Shown piece by piece: positions 24,633-37,896 of a stretch of DNA of 64,000 nucleotides. The stretch is from positions 20,197,252 through 20,261,251 of the forward strand of contig JAJEKV010000018.1 of assembly GCA_021234155.1 (NCBI GenBank). Direction: 5' to 3'. Numbering within the stretch: the stretch's first letter is position 1; each line of letters starts with the position of its first letter. The position numbers were made by a program, and so were the translations under genes. The DNA comes from Isoetes taiwanensis (lineage: Eukaryota > Streptophyta > Lycopodiopsida > Isoetales > Isoetaceae). Under the pieces are notes generated by a model. The model was not told the origin of the DNA, did no database searches, and saw only the letters and a list, made by a program, of their open reading frames with translations.

Positions 24633-24737
24633 GGACACTTGTGGTCGCCGAAGCGCTAAAAAGGCAATAAGCACGCCGGCAGCTCGCCCGCGGGACACTT
24701 GTGGTCAGGCGAAAGCCAAAAAAGGCAATAAGCACGC
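24633..24737. repeat. 60-bp tandem repeat, two copies, starting at the target duplication
   Basis: GGACACTTGTGGTC begins both copies (24633 and 24693) and GGCAATAAGCACGC ends both. The first copy begins with the pentamer that forms the LTR target duplication, so the element inserted into or beside this GC-rich repeat. Confidence 0.7.
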
Positions 24738-24777
24738 TTGAGGTAAGGGTGGATGATGGAGGAAACCGCAATGGGGA

Positions 24778-24862
24778 GGGTTTCTGAAATAAACCCCGGC
24801 GCGGCCGCGCTGGCAGCGGCGGCGGTATGGCAGCGCCGCCGAGGGGTTTATTTCGAAACCCC
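24778..24862. repeat. 20-bp-stem hairpin with GC-rich loop
   Basis: GGGTTTCTGAAATAAACCCC (24778-24797) pairs with GGGGTTTATTTCGAAACCCC (24843-24862) with one bulge. The 45-nt loop is almost entirely G and C and includes a GGCGGCGG run. Confidence 0.7.
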
Positions 24863-24885
24863 CTCGAGCCATATAGTTATTCGCC

Positions 24886-25583
24886 CGTAAATGTCCGTAA
24901 GGCGGAATTTTTTGCTACGTGACAAAAAAAATAGGTCTATGGCAAGTTCTGGCCCCTGTTTCTGTGACGCCCGGAGTTCCAGAGCTCCGATTTTGCCAAG
25001 GTGCAGGCCGGGCTGTCTGAGTATTTGCAGCTCTGAAGGAAGCTTGGATGGAGATTCTTGGTGGTATTGCAGTAGTTTGGCTGCTCGGGTGCATGCTCAA
25101 ATCCAACAGACCCTAACCTAGTTGAGTAGATCCGGCAAAAGATCTTGCCCTGCCCTGCGAAACTTGAACCTTGCAGGGCTTCTCTAAATCCCTCTCAAAA
25201 TCTTTCAGGGCAAAAGAATCAGAAACACCCTGAATCAGGCCCTGAAGCACCTATTCTTTGAGATCTTCGACCTTCGACCTGTTCTGCCCTGCAAAGATGT
25301 TGCCCTGCGAACGCTTTGGCCTACAGAACTCTACCTTGCAAAGATCTTGCAACCTTATGAAAAAATAGAGACGATCCGGCAATGACCAGGGCTCGTTCAT
25401 GACGAAGGAAAAAAAAATGAAAAGGGATATCTGTGAACCGAGCTCCAGAGCTCTTGGCATTGCATCATTACTTCGAGATCCTCCAGAGCTCTGGCGGCGC
25501 CGCCTGGGCTCCCCACCAGGCCGGTTTCTTGTTTTAAAGAAAGACATAAAAAACACGAAAATTCCGCTTTGCGGACGTTTACG
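24886..25583. mobile_element. foldback/TIR element of about 698 bp
   Basis: The left end CGTAAATGTCCGTAAGGCGG and the reverse of the right end, CGTAAACGTCCGCAAAGCGG, match at most positions and extend into GAATTTT. The interior is rich in CCAGAGCTC and GCCCTGC words. There is no transposase frame and no clear target duplication. Base composition is much higher in GC than the surroundings. Confidence 0.5.
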
Positions 25584-26049
25584 TGTCTTCAAATGTCTTG
25601 CTCAAACTCACACACAAATGTGTGAAGTGAAATGTTAGCAATTCATTTAAACCACACTAAGGAAGGTTGTAGTTTAAGTCGGAATCAAAACCAAAATGGA
25701 CTGACACTATAGGAGCCACAAGCATGGCATGTTCACTTACAACATATATTTTGCAACAAAGTTTTTGTCTTGCCATTTCAAGTGAAGATAAGGTTAATTA
25801 TGCAGCATTGCAACTTTCTTGCCCTTAAAAAGGGTGGTGCATATGTGACAAATTAAATACCAATAATAGTAATTGCACGAGTTAAAACTAGATGTTAGCG
25901 GCACGATAATTCGGTATTAGACTACCAATACGCGAACAAATTAATATGGTGATTAACAACACCCTAGTGAAATTGGTATGTCCAAGACAGAACATTCTGA
26001 ATTGACAGTCAAACTAGTTTACAACTGATATGTCACCTTCAAGTCCCTT
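25584..26049. other. non-coding stretch
   Basis: AT-rich sequence between the foldback element and the PPR relic. Nothing recognised. Confidence 0.35.
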
Positions 26050-26622
26050 TTCTGATCCAAGCGTGTGCTTTTCCTGCTCTTGTCTATGGCTCCTATGCTG
26101 CCGCAAGCTTTCAAGCTGCAGATCAAAGTCACATGGTTTGGAGATATACCCTCCCTTTAACATTTTCTGAAAATGACTCAATGCTTCATTTCCAAACTCA
26201 TCTTCAGTATAATCATTTATCCATGTGGTCCAAGAGACAACATTTTATGCAGGCAACTTATCCAACACTTTTTGTGCCTCTACCACATTTGACATACATA
26301 TCAACCAAGGTGCTTCTAATAAAAATATCATTTTTCAATACCTTCTCTCTAGGCTTCTTAACCTCTATCTATGTCTTTTGTTCAGACACAAGCTTTTAGC
26401 AAAGCCATAAGTGTAGAACTGCTACAAATATGATCATCCTACATTTCGCTAGTATAAATCAAAAGCATGTTTTGATTGCCCACTCTTTATATATTCTAAC
26501 ATAAGTGAAGTCCAAGAATGCTCATCCCCATTAGACAAACTATTAAATACATGTTGAGCATTAGAGGACGTCCACATGCAAGGACCATCCCCAAGACATG
26601 ATTTCCAACAATTGCATTATCT
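26050..26622 (-). pseudogene. PPR (pentatricopeptide repeat) protein relic
   Basis: Plant PPR proteins bind organellar RNA. Read in three frames on the minus strand, the relic gives NAQHVFNSLSNGDEHSWTSL, then SGQSKHAFDLY, then STLVDMYVKCG, NVVSWTTWINDY and a final ACGSIGAIDKSRKSTR. This is about five successive PLS-type repeats in the right order. Several stops and frameshifts break it, and both ends are missing. It abuts the eEF1A pseudogene end. It is too decayed to assign to a named PPR gene. Confidence 0.7.
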
Positions 26623-26826
26623 TGTAGCTAACACCAACAGCCACAGTCTGTGAATGACAAACCTACCTAATGGAGGATATTCGGCAAAAGTTTCCACAGC
26701 CACGGGCTTGGTTGGAGGATCATTCTTGGAATTAGATGCAACAAAACCATATTTATCAAATCGTTAACAACAACATTCTTCACATTGAATCCAACATTGT
26801 TACCTGCCAGAGCCTCCAAGAGGAAC

Positions 26827-26839
26827 TTGTGATGCATTT
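26827..26839. repeat. LINE target-site duplication, left copy (13 bp)
   Basis: TTGTGATGCATTT here and at 29213-29225 flanks the minus-strand LINE. The sequence belongs to the eEF1A codons around MHH. Confidence 0.85.
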
Positions 26840-29212
26840 CTTTTTTTTTTTTGAAGAACTGTGTCATCAATATATTAAAAGAATGGTAATGTTACAAAGC
26901 AAGTGAGGAGGAAGGAGAACTGCCCCAAAGAGACAGTGATACCTCGACACTCCACAACAAACTCACAGAAAAACTGCAACTCTACTGCTGTACAAACCGA
27001 TCATCACCATCTACAACACCCAAGAAGTCCCCCCAAATGGCAAACTTCCGCTCTACTAATCCCGGGAACACCAGAAAGCTTTGAAATAGCTTGTACCTGA
27101 GTCGAGGAATCGAGAGGTCCGCAGTGCTGAATCCTCCGAAAGATCCACAACCGCCCCGCTTCCAAATCAGCCACACCAACCAAGCCACGCGGATGCAAGG
27201 CTTTGCTGCCGCAAGAGCGGCCAAGCACCGAGATACACATGAAGACAAAGAATGGCGGCTAGTCAATCTCACACGAAACAGAGCCCCGACCCAATCCCGT
27301 ACCAGCACGCAAGTGAGGGCATAAAACCGGAACAATGCTCCCGCCTCACGATGAAGGCCACAACAAAGGCGAGAGGGGCTCACACCGGCCTAAACCGACT
27401 CACAAGAGCATTCACCACGATCTGGCCATTGCACCACCACCCGCGAAGCACCCTAACCTTCTAATTGGGGAAGTGAGCTCCATGTCCACGCCCAAATCGG
27501 CGCCATCGAGAACCCGGGAAGCGAGAGACCACTTGCCCGAAGGGGCGTGAGTGTCATGAATAGCCGGCCAACCGGTAACAAAACCGCACAAAACAAGAAG
27601 GCACAACATCCCGATGAACCTTCCAAACCCGCACCACCACATCATCCCGAGGGACTATAGGTATGTGTAGCGGAATACTCCCCGCCACTTGTTCCCGATA
27701 GCCCGTCCACGCCCATCGAGCATCCGTCCGAGAGCATGTGTGATGGCGACCAAGGGCAAGTCTTGGGGTAGAATAGAAGAACCCACAAGAAGGGAGAAGA
27801 GTGGTGATAAACGAGGCATAATCTAGCTGGAAGAGCACACGCACATGATTCCAAGCCCGCAACACCCCCGTGAGAAAAGGGGATGCATGTGGGAAAGGCC
27901 GGAGACCATACAACAGTGCCCAGGGCAACTCCACATGCACAGACGGCTTCCCAAATGCCACACAATGGCGAAGAGACTGCAATAAAGACCGCACACGGGA
28001 GAAGATGCTCCATCTGCAGAGTTCTCCAAACAAACTTGGAGACCAACACCTTACTACGCAACGCCAAATCCAGAATGGCCAAGCCCCCATCCTCCCGGGG
28101 GCGGAGACACTTCCACCAAGCCACTTTAACAATCGCCCCTTCATCATCCCCGCCCCACACAAAATTTCAAACAATTTTATCTAAAGCATGTATCTTACCC
28201 CCAGTATACACATGAGTGCTACAAAGTAATCTTGACTTGGCAATAGTGATCCTACACCGCCATGGACAACTTGCTACCCTTCCACCAATTGAGGTGTTTC
28301 GCAACCCCAAAATCTCATCCCACACCCCCATGGAAACATCCCTCCAAAGGGAATACCCAACAGCTTAGTACACACATTACACGGAAGCACCTTCCAAGGG
28401 AATAGAGCCAAACAAGGGGAGGCGGTCACTGGGCCCATAATGAGCATTTACCCCAATTCGTAAGAATGCCCGAGGCCAAGGAGAAAGTATCCAAAAAACC
28501 CTTCACATTCCGGCATTCCTCTCTTACGCCACCAAGAAGAGGAAAGTGTCATCGGCGAACCGTTAATAATCTGGCGGCTACCATCCCATCTGAAGCCCAC
28601 CACCACCCCTCCTCCATTGCAGACCAAAACTATCCGAGACAGGGGCCTCGCCACAATCGTAAACAAAAAATCGGCCAAAGGGCACCCTTGACGCACCCCT
28701 CGCCCTAAGGAGGAAAATGCGGAGGGTTCACCCCGACACACCACCGTGAGTCTGTGCTGATCTATGCAGCTTCATGATGATCTCAGTAAAGCGTGGACCC
28801 ACGACCAACGCTAACATCATGGCAGACACTATCGTAAGCTTTGGCAAAGTCAAGCTTAAGATAGGCAATGCCTTGACCTGTTCTCCTGGCCCAATAAAGG
28901 CCCTCATAAGCTGCGACAACATTAGTCAAAATGTTCCTCCCAGGAACAAACCCAGATTGCACCTTACTAATGGAAGAAGTCAACACCGGCTTCAACTTCT
29001 CTGTCAGGGCTTTCGCGATAATCTTGTACACATAGGACAACAAGGAGATAGGCCTCCAATCATTAATGGTAGAAGGCTGCTTAACCTTAGGAATCAAGAA
29101 AATGCATGCGGTATTCAAGATCCTATCCATTTGAGAAGACTGCAGCAACTCAAGATACACCTGGTACACAGACTCACCAGCCCACTCCCAATAAGTCTGA
29201 AAGAACTCCACA
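26840..29212 (-). mobile_element. 5'-truncated L1-like LINE inside the eEF1A pseudogene
   Basis: The minus strand encodes the reverse transcriptase palm: ACIFLIPKVKQPSTINDWRP, SGFVPGRNILTNVVAAYEGL, LKLDFAKAYDS and, after a frameshift, GVRQGCPLADFLFTIVARPL. The region from about 28170 down carries KVAWWKCLRPREDGGLAILD and KVLVSKFVWRTLQ, the typical L1 thumb/connection segment. The rest of ORF2 is degenerate. The 3' end is a 12-base A tail (plus-strand T run 26841-26852). The endonuclease and ORF1 are absent through 5' truncation. A 13-bp target duplication bounds it. Confidence 0.85.
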
Positions 29213-29718
29213 TTGTGATGCATTTGCACGGGCTTGACCTCAGTAGTAAGTCATGTAGCAGCAAAAGTCACAACCATACCAGGCTTCAGAACACCTGTCT
29301 CAACTCTGCCCACGTTTGTAAACATCCTGAAGTGGGAAAGTGGGAGACGCAGGGGTTTATCAGAAGGTCTCTTGGGTTCTGTAACCATGTCAAGGGCATC
29401 TAGAAGGGTTGCCCCCCCTATCAATCAAGGTCAGCAAGATATTCAATCATGTTGTCTCCCTCAGAAATAGGAACAAATGGAATCTTATCTGGGTTGTGCC
29501 TAACCTTCTTCAAATATGATGACACTTCCTTAATAATCTCACCATATCTAGCCTTAGAGTAATTGGAAGTAGTTGCATCCATCTTGTCGCAACAACAGAT
29601 CATCTGCTTCACTTTCAATGTGAATACCAGAAGTGTGCATTGACGGGTCTAACCATCCTTAGAAATACTAGCCTCAAAACCTCCAGTTGTAGAATCAATA
29701 ATCAAAACATCACAATCA

Positions 29719-31258
<1,540 letters not shown>

Positions 31259-31427
31259 CTCTTCTAATCATTTCTGTAATTATGTTGCAACCAGCATGTA
31301 GCTGCGCCATCCATTGAACTAGAGCTTCAACTAGAGCATTGAACAGGAGCTTAAAGTTGTAGCTTGAAATGTCCAAAAATTCATTCACTTGATCGATGTC
31401 TGTGGTAGGATCTGGACGGCTCAACAA
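31259..31427 (-). CDS. possible exon, unidentified protein
   Basis: The minus-strand frame reads PDPTTDIDQVNEFLDISSYN followed by FKLLFNALVEALVQWMAQLH and AGCNIITEMIRRG. It ends at a strong donor GAG|GTAAGCTT. Helical, coding-like composition. No family recognised and no start codon seen. Confidence 0.3.
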
Positions 31428-31799
31428 TAGCAGCTACTTGGGCCGGAGGCGAAGAGGAATTTTAGTGACGTGGGCGTGGAAGATTGAGTGACGTGGGTGC
31501 CTACGTGGACAGCTTAGAACTGCACGAATTCAGTCACCTCGGGTTAGGCAAGCCTGCTAAAAAAAAAGAAAAAAAGGGAGGGGGGAGTGCTGCGCACAGA
31601 GGGTTGCCCTCCAGTTTCTTGAGGGTGAAGTGGCCTAAATCTAACCATGACGTCATGTTTTCACATCTATATTTAAATTAAAATAGACCTCTACTATGTT
31701 CTTACAATCAGTTTGTAGTTCTCCTACATTCCTGTACAAGCCCGTCCACAAGTGCCTCTCGATCGAATTGTGTATATAACTAAGTAGTTTAGTGTTCTC

Positions 31800-32680
31800 G
31801 TGGATAGAATCTTGAATTCATGTCTCTATGGCATCGCATCCCCGTTCTTGGTCAACAACTGGATTGACCATCTCAGACAAATAAATTGTGCTCTCATCCT
31901 CGTAAGACAACTCTGCATCACAAAATTTTTAGGCAAGGAGAAACAACTCGCCATAACCCATTTTGTAGCTGCAACTTTCTCTTTTCTGGCATCCTTCATC
32001 CAATCTCTGCAAACAGAACTGTTTATTGCAGCTATCCTCAAACTGATGAGGTCTTTTCACTCCTTTTATCTTTATTTTGAGCTTTATGTGCTTCAGCTCG
32101 TCATCAATGTCTCTGCATTTTCTTGGCTTGTCCTAGGCTTCACATAGCACTGCCCATCAGCCCTCTGTAGTCGAACTCTTTTCCTCTATACATTTGTTAT
32201 CTCGATAATGAGGTTTGAAGGACTAGGACATCTTACACTATTCTCATAATATTGATCACTATAACCAGTATGTTCCAAGACCCAAGGATGACAGAGAATC
32301 TACTCTATTATCAATCTTCTTTGAGGATCTAGACATATCATTCCAAGAATAAGATCTTTGATCTCCCCTGACATTATTAAAGAATCCCATTTCAAACATG
32401 TAGAGGCAGCTCAAGCTTCCAAAGAATTTCTTTTGTATGCAATTGCGCTGACAAGGACGTTTCGGGACTTGAGATCCCTATGAACCATGCCCATGTCAAA
32501 GAATAGATAAGCAAGGCTGGTTTTTTCTCAGAAAGCCTTCCTTACCTCTCAATTTTATCTTGCAAGCTACAATCATACAATTCCAAATCAAATGCCAGCA
32601 ATTGTCATCTACAATTACCTCCTTGAGAGACTTTGGGATGGCCCTCTAGCTTCCGCGAAACCTCCACCTCCTGCTTTATG
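31800..32680 (-). pseudogene. Ser/Thr protein kinase relic
   Basis: On the minus strand: EVEVSRKLEGHP (alphaC region), DLELYDCSLQDKIERKEGF, then MVHRDLKSRNVL (catalytic loop HRD) and, after a deletion that removes the DFG and APE segments, GEIKDLILGMICLDPQRRLI and ILCHPWV (end of the C-lobe). Frameshifts and a stop separate the parts. The C-terminal region continues to about 31800 without recognised motifs. The order and motifs suit a CAMK/CDPK-like or related plant kinase, but the subfamily is uncertain. Confidence 0.6.
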
Positions 32681-33343
32681 TCCTCAAGGTTGCTTTCCCC
32701 ATTGCTATGGATGGGCATGGATTTACAAGCGAGTCAAAGGCTCATAGATACGGAGACACTAAAAAACTGTGGCTTGAATTCGATCGTCTAATTTTCTTAC
32801 AAGGGAATAGCTTTGGAGTAAGACAAGAAACTTTTTGTGGTCTAGATCCATCATTGCCATAGCCAGAGCTCAAACATGGTACAAATCAATGACCCACAAT
32901 ATAAGTAACCGATAGTTTACTGGAAACAACCAGTTTGGAGCGGTTTTGGCATATTCTAGGCATATTCTAGGCATATTCTAGCATATACTTAGAAGATGCC
33001 AAAAACCCACATGAGCGAGGGTTTGCCCCCTTAGGGGCAACCCAAAAAAGGCACAGAGTAGGGAATAGCACGAACAGGCGAGGCAACATCGTGCAAGACA
33101 CATTACTTACTCTCTTTTCTTTTTCACGGCCATATAGCTATTTTCATATGGCATACAACATTCATCTTGACTGTAGATCTGCAGATTAGCTTTGTTTGTA
33201 TGAGAGCTAGGATTCAAAAATTTCCAATTCATACAGATATAGCTTATTATGCTCGAGTGGCAAACTATGATACAATGTTCATGCAGGCAGCAAGTTGCAG
33301 TATTGTGTTCGAGAAAACTTCATTGCTTTTGCTTGTATTTTAG
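32681..33343. other. stretch without a supported gene; small tandem triplet at 32955-32985
   Basis: GCATATTCTAG occurs three to four times in tandem near 32950-32985. The remainder is probably intron of the plus-strand gene ending at 33613. Confidence 0.35.
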
Positions 33344-33613
33344 TCCTTCAAAGAAGAAAATCAACAATCTCATCTTCAGGACATTGTGCACAAGCAAGAA
33401 TTATTGGAAGAAGTATGGTCTACTCCATGCCTGAAGAAGCTTGCACGTCGCAAAAATAGCTCGGCTCCTCAATCTGCGTTAGTTCACTCTGTAGCTCCAA
33501 TATCTGCTTCGATTGTTACAGTGGATGTTCCTGATTCAATGACATTGAGGCACCAGGGAGCAGATCAAGTTACTGTTAATGATTCTATGGATGTGGAAGT
33601 TCGACCTGGTTAA
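33344..33613 (+). CDS. terminal exon of an unidentified plus-strand gene
   Basis: After a pyrimidine-rich acceptor (TGTATTTTAG|TCC) a 90-codon frame reads SFKEENQQSHLQDIVHKQEL, then LEEVWSTPCLKKLARRKN, and ends in TAA at 33611-33613. It is hydrophilic and basic in the middle, with a Ser/Val-rich C-terminus. No family recognised. Earlier exons should lie to the left, but none could be identified. The Helitron begins only 34 bp after the stop, so the normal 3' UTR and polyadenylation site may be displaced. Confidence 0.45.
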   Translation, partial: SFKEENQQSHLQDIVHKQELLEEVWSTPCLKKLARRKNSSAPQSALVHSVAPISASIVTVDVPDSMTLRHQGADQVTVNDSMDVEVRPG

Positions 33614-35745
33614 AGTAACTTTTCTAAAAATATATGATTATATATTACTAGAAAAAGTGCCCAGCGTTGCTGGGCTTTTGATCATGCATAAATTTTAAAA
33701 CTGTTAAAGACAATGAGAATGTCTAAAGGGAAAGAGCTTAGCAAATAGGTTAACATGTGATTGTATTTATTCTATTTCAGTTTATGGTTAATTAAATTAA
33801 AAAAATGGCAGTTTTTCCCAAAATTATACAAAATATTTTGAGATGTTCTTCTTTATTAATTTGGTTGTTTTTCCATTTCATTCAATTAAATTATAGAACA
33901 TAAATTTATTGTACCATTATTATGAGCTTGACAATATCATTCATGGAGTACTATGTTGTTTCTTTCATATTAAAGGGAGTGGGTTTGGCAAATAGGTAAA
34001 CACATGATTGTGGATATTTAATTTAGAAAATGATAATGTTTTCCAAAAGTTTTAAAACATTTTGTCAATCCTTTGGTTCTTCTCCTTTGAGATGTCATTT
34101 TACCATTTCATTGACAATGCTAAAATTGCAAGTAGCTCAAACAATATATTTTATTCTTATGTATCATGCATATACCATGTGAGGCAATCACTATACAAGA
34201 TTAGAAGTATCCTATTATTATCCTTACAAATATGTCCAAGTTGATGCGACGCTATGTTTGGCAAGAAACACCTGCAACAAATATGTGCCAGAGGGGCATT
34301 GCGGCATTCCTTTTCACAAAACTGCTGAAAAAACAAACTTCTTTTCATCTTCTTTACCTCAAGATGCAACTATCAAATAGATCCTCAGTTTTTAAATACC
34401 AATGAGAATTATTGATGCTTTCATCAGCCAGTTACCAAACATTCCTTCACATTTGGTACAATAATATAAGAATCGCAAGGATGAGGAGATGCAAAAATTG
34501 CACTCCATGTAGACATACTTGGTTGTATAACTTGTTGAATGCTTCCACCAGACATTCACAAAAGGAATAGAAGAAAATAAGACTTTCAGCTAAATGGGAT
34601 CCCCGAGGAGCATAATTGTTTCTTCTGTATTTAAATCATACTGGAGAATATAGACGTTAGTTAGGGGTGTTACCTTCTTATACTTGGTACTGGGGTCTGT
34701 GAAGTAGATGATGGCCATTTTCACAAATTTCAACATCATTGGTGAATTTCAGAAGATGCTATCTGCCTTCTTTGTAAGATTTTTTGCCTGACCACCATTT
34801 GGCCTCACTATAAGAAGCCCCATGTATGTATCTGACATATACAGATCTGATGTCTGCACGCATGCTCAAGCTTGAAAGTGGGCAGAGATGACCTTTTAAC
34901 TTTGCATTTCTCCCTCCCGATTAAATAAAATTCTGAAGCAGATCAAGATTACAGGGTATGCATCCCATTCAGCTAGTTATTTTAGCTAATTGAGAGCTAA
35001 AAAATATGACAACGATACCGTTTACTCAAAGCAATGATGCCAATTTGCATGAATCTGTGTTACCACCATCTGTATTTGATGTCGAAGATGCTTGCCATGA
35101 AAACATTGTTGACACTCTCCTCTACCCTAAGTTCGTCTGATGATACATCTCTTACCAAATGTGCCATCTGTGTGTAAAGCCTGTTCTTACCATGATCCGG
35201 ATTTTGAAAGAAGCGGAGACCTGCCTTATGATGCGTGCGTACTATCTCTGTGAAAGAAAATCCAACCTTCTGCTTTGATGATATTTGTCGCCACAGCCAA
35301 GCAAAATACCATAAACTTTGCATGCCGCTATTGCGCTTCTTTCACAAAGGCTGATATGATGCAGATGGCAGGCCGATCTAGTGCAAACTTTGGCCCCAGT
35401 AAATCTAGTGCCACAATTTCCTTAATGGCACAATAAACTGTGTAGTTTACATAATCAATCTGGTAGAGAAAACCCAATTGTGAGAAATCAAGACTATTTG
35501 CAAGAGAACAAAAAATAAAGCCTCCCAAAAGTTATGAAACGAACATTGACCTTAAAATCATAGTAATGGGTAGCAGTATTTATGCCATGGCAAGGGTAAG
35601 AGAATTCTTAGTCTACAGATCTGCATTGTTGCATTGTTGCATTATTCCGCTGTACGACAACAAAGACCAAATTCAAGCAAACAAAGAGTGATACAATCTC
35701 AATCATCATGAAACAGTCAGTCCAATATAAGAACACAAGACTTAC

Positions 35746-35940
35746 TTGGCCATCAGCTTGAGAAATGCCATCCATGCTCGTTTGGATGTCTCTCACGTGG
35801 GAAGGGCCATTTCTCACTGATAGCATCACGAGGTTTCTAATGTGATTGATGTTAGAGCAACCTTTATAATTCTTCCCGCTCAATACAACAGGAGAGCAAG
35901 TTGTAGCTAATGCCAATCGATGTGTTTCATACTGCTGAGA
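35746..35940 (-). pseudogene. probable NLP exon captured by the Helitron
   Basis: The minus-strand frame reads YETHRLALATTCSPVVLSGK, then NLVMLSVRNGPSHVRDIQTS and MDGISQADGQ, ending at a donor (CAA|GTAAGT). It resembles the second half of the NLP N-terminal conserved domain, where the family has ETHKLPLAQTW and a GPYYV-D block. Retention of the splice site shows capture from genomic DNA, not from a transcript. The match is partial, so the assignment leans on the neighbouring clear NLP segment. Confidence 0.45.
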
Positions 35941-36360
35941 GAACTTCTAGAATCTCAGCATGTGCACATTGTTTTCCTTTTGTTGGTATCTGCATGAATA
36001 ATCATATTCAAATGGAGGCTTGCTAAAAAATTGAAGCAAAAATGTTTTACTGATTACCTCTTGCATTATGAAAATCTAATCTGTAAAGCTATTTAAGTTG
36101 ACAGCCTGCAAAAATGAAGAGAAATAGTTAATCATACTCTCCCAGCTACAATGTGAATAGAATGATCTCCAGAACCTTAAGGTATGCCATTTAGACAGAG
36201 ATATTACAATAAGAATGATGGACTCAAGCTTTAATGACTTGGTAAATTATGCAACAAAGCAAGACATATCAAAATAAGCATGCAAATCTACATGGGGGAT
36301 TGAAAAACAGGAAGAGCAGCAATATCAATAACAGATGAATATGCATGTAGAAAAATTATA

Positions 36361-36840
36361 CTCAATTTTGTAACAAACTCTAATGCACGGCAAATGCTGG
36401 TGAGCTCCGACGCATAATGATGTTCTCTGATTTCATTGCCAGCTCAATAATAGCAACATAAGATTGTGCTTCAAAAACTGGCACAGCAATGATTCCTCAA
36501 ACACCACATCACATAGCATCATTAGCTCTTAGAAATTCACTATTGTCATAAAGCTGAAACATTGGGTGACCATTCTGGAACCTTAGATAAGAAGACATGG
36601 CCTGGAAGCCCTGGATATGCTTGAGAACCCTTTTTAGCTGGAAGGAGATAATTTGTCGAGATATTGAGATAATGCATAAGACTTTCGCTACCATGTTCTA
36701 GGACAAATGGCTGATCCTTATAAGACAGAAACTTTCATCTTGCAGGTAGGGAACGCAAACTTGCGAGAGCTTTACATAACGCAGTGCTTGCATTAACTGG
36801 TCTTTTAAACGCAACAATGGTTCATTCTTCATAGACTTAT
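36361..36840 (-). pseudogene. NIN-like protein (NLP) GAF-like domain fragment
   Basis: NLPs are nitrate-responsive RWP-RK transcription factors with an N-terminal GAF-like regulatory region. On the minus strand the pieces are LKDQLMQALRYVK, then FLSYKDQPFVLEHGSESLMH, YPGLPGHVFLSKVPEWSPNV (the family's FPGLPGRVFISKVPEWT block) and GIIAVPVFEAQSYVAIIELA with MKSENI. The order equals that in NLP proteins. Stops and frameshifts lie between the blocks. The DNA-binding RWP-RK and PB1 domains are not in the window. It is carried inside the Helitron. Confidence 0.75.
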
Positions 36841-37896
36841 TGCGGTGCTCTGATCCTGCTTGTAAACATTCATGACCACTTGTTTCATAAGACTCCTTTA
36901 CTGAGTTTGCACAGCACCTGGTCACTCCTGGTATGCTTGCTAACAGAGCATGTCCAACCCTCATTAACTTCTTGTATCTTACAGCCCAGATGTACAAATG
37001 CTCCGGGAGAATAGAATGTATCAGACTTCAATTCCTCTGTATGCTCCTTAAGAATATAATGGGTTCGTAAGATTAAAACCTAGCTTCCATGGACAAAAGT
37101 TAGAATAACAGAAGATAGCAATGCCCATTCTTCTGCCATACCGTTTTGAGGAAGAGACTGCTGCCATAGATCAACCAAGCACTTCATTGAAGAGCTGAGA
37201 CTTGTAATAGTCTGAGACTTGTAATAGTCCTAAATCTGTAACTTAAAGCTCGAGTACTTACTTGTTTTTGATCCAGTTTTAGTTGCCGGTGTTGTGGACA
37301 TCAATCTGCGGCCAAGAAAAAGACGGATGTCTTTCTCTTTTTTGCAAAGTAGAGGGCATTTCCATAGCGGCATGATTACCAGAGCTTAGCATTAAAGAAA
37401 TGTTGCGTGCTACAAAAGAAAACTGAACTGTGTATGAGATGAATAACAAACACTTTAATCATGATCTAAAATAACATGGATGGAAAAAAATACTCATGAT
37501 CTAAAACAAATAATTTTGGCAAATCGAACCCTGTTCTTGTGGAAGCAGCGCAATAGATCTTGATCTTGTGGAAGCAGAGCAAGTAGGTGCCATGAACCCA
37601 CGTGCGACCTGTCCGACTATTCCTGACTGCTCTATCTTCAATGGCCGGCCTACAATGAAGTTCTCAAAATGCAATAAAAAATGAAAGTTGTCCAAATGCA
37701 CAATCAAATGCCTGTTACAATTCGGATTTGCAGGTGCCTGCGAAGAGGGGTCCGACTCCAGGAGCCGTGAGAGGTAAAGAGAGAAAAAAAAACTGTCTAC
37801 CGCAGATAAATCGAAGGGATAAAAATAATTTTAAAAAATTCAACGTGCAAGATTGCGCACAGACTATCACAAAACGCCTTTATTATTATATATAGA

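Larger units (their letters stand above)
33648..37896 (-). mobile_element. non-autonomous Helitron carrying gene fragments, 4.25 kb
   Basis: Read on the minus strand the element begins TCTATATATAATAATAAAGG at 37896, a classic plant Helitron 5' terminus. It ends with the hairpin GCCCAGC-AAC-GCTGGGC (33675-33659) followed by ACTTTTTCTAG (CTAG at 33651-33648). The base before the start is A and the base after the end is T, so insertion was between A and T without target duplication, as Helitrons do. No RepHel helicase is present. The interior holds NLP gene pieces in the same orientation. Confidence 0.85.

Noticed and set aside
27870-28215. Plus-strand frames of about 100-110 codons
   Set aside because: Antisense shadows of the minus-strand LINE ORF2.
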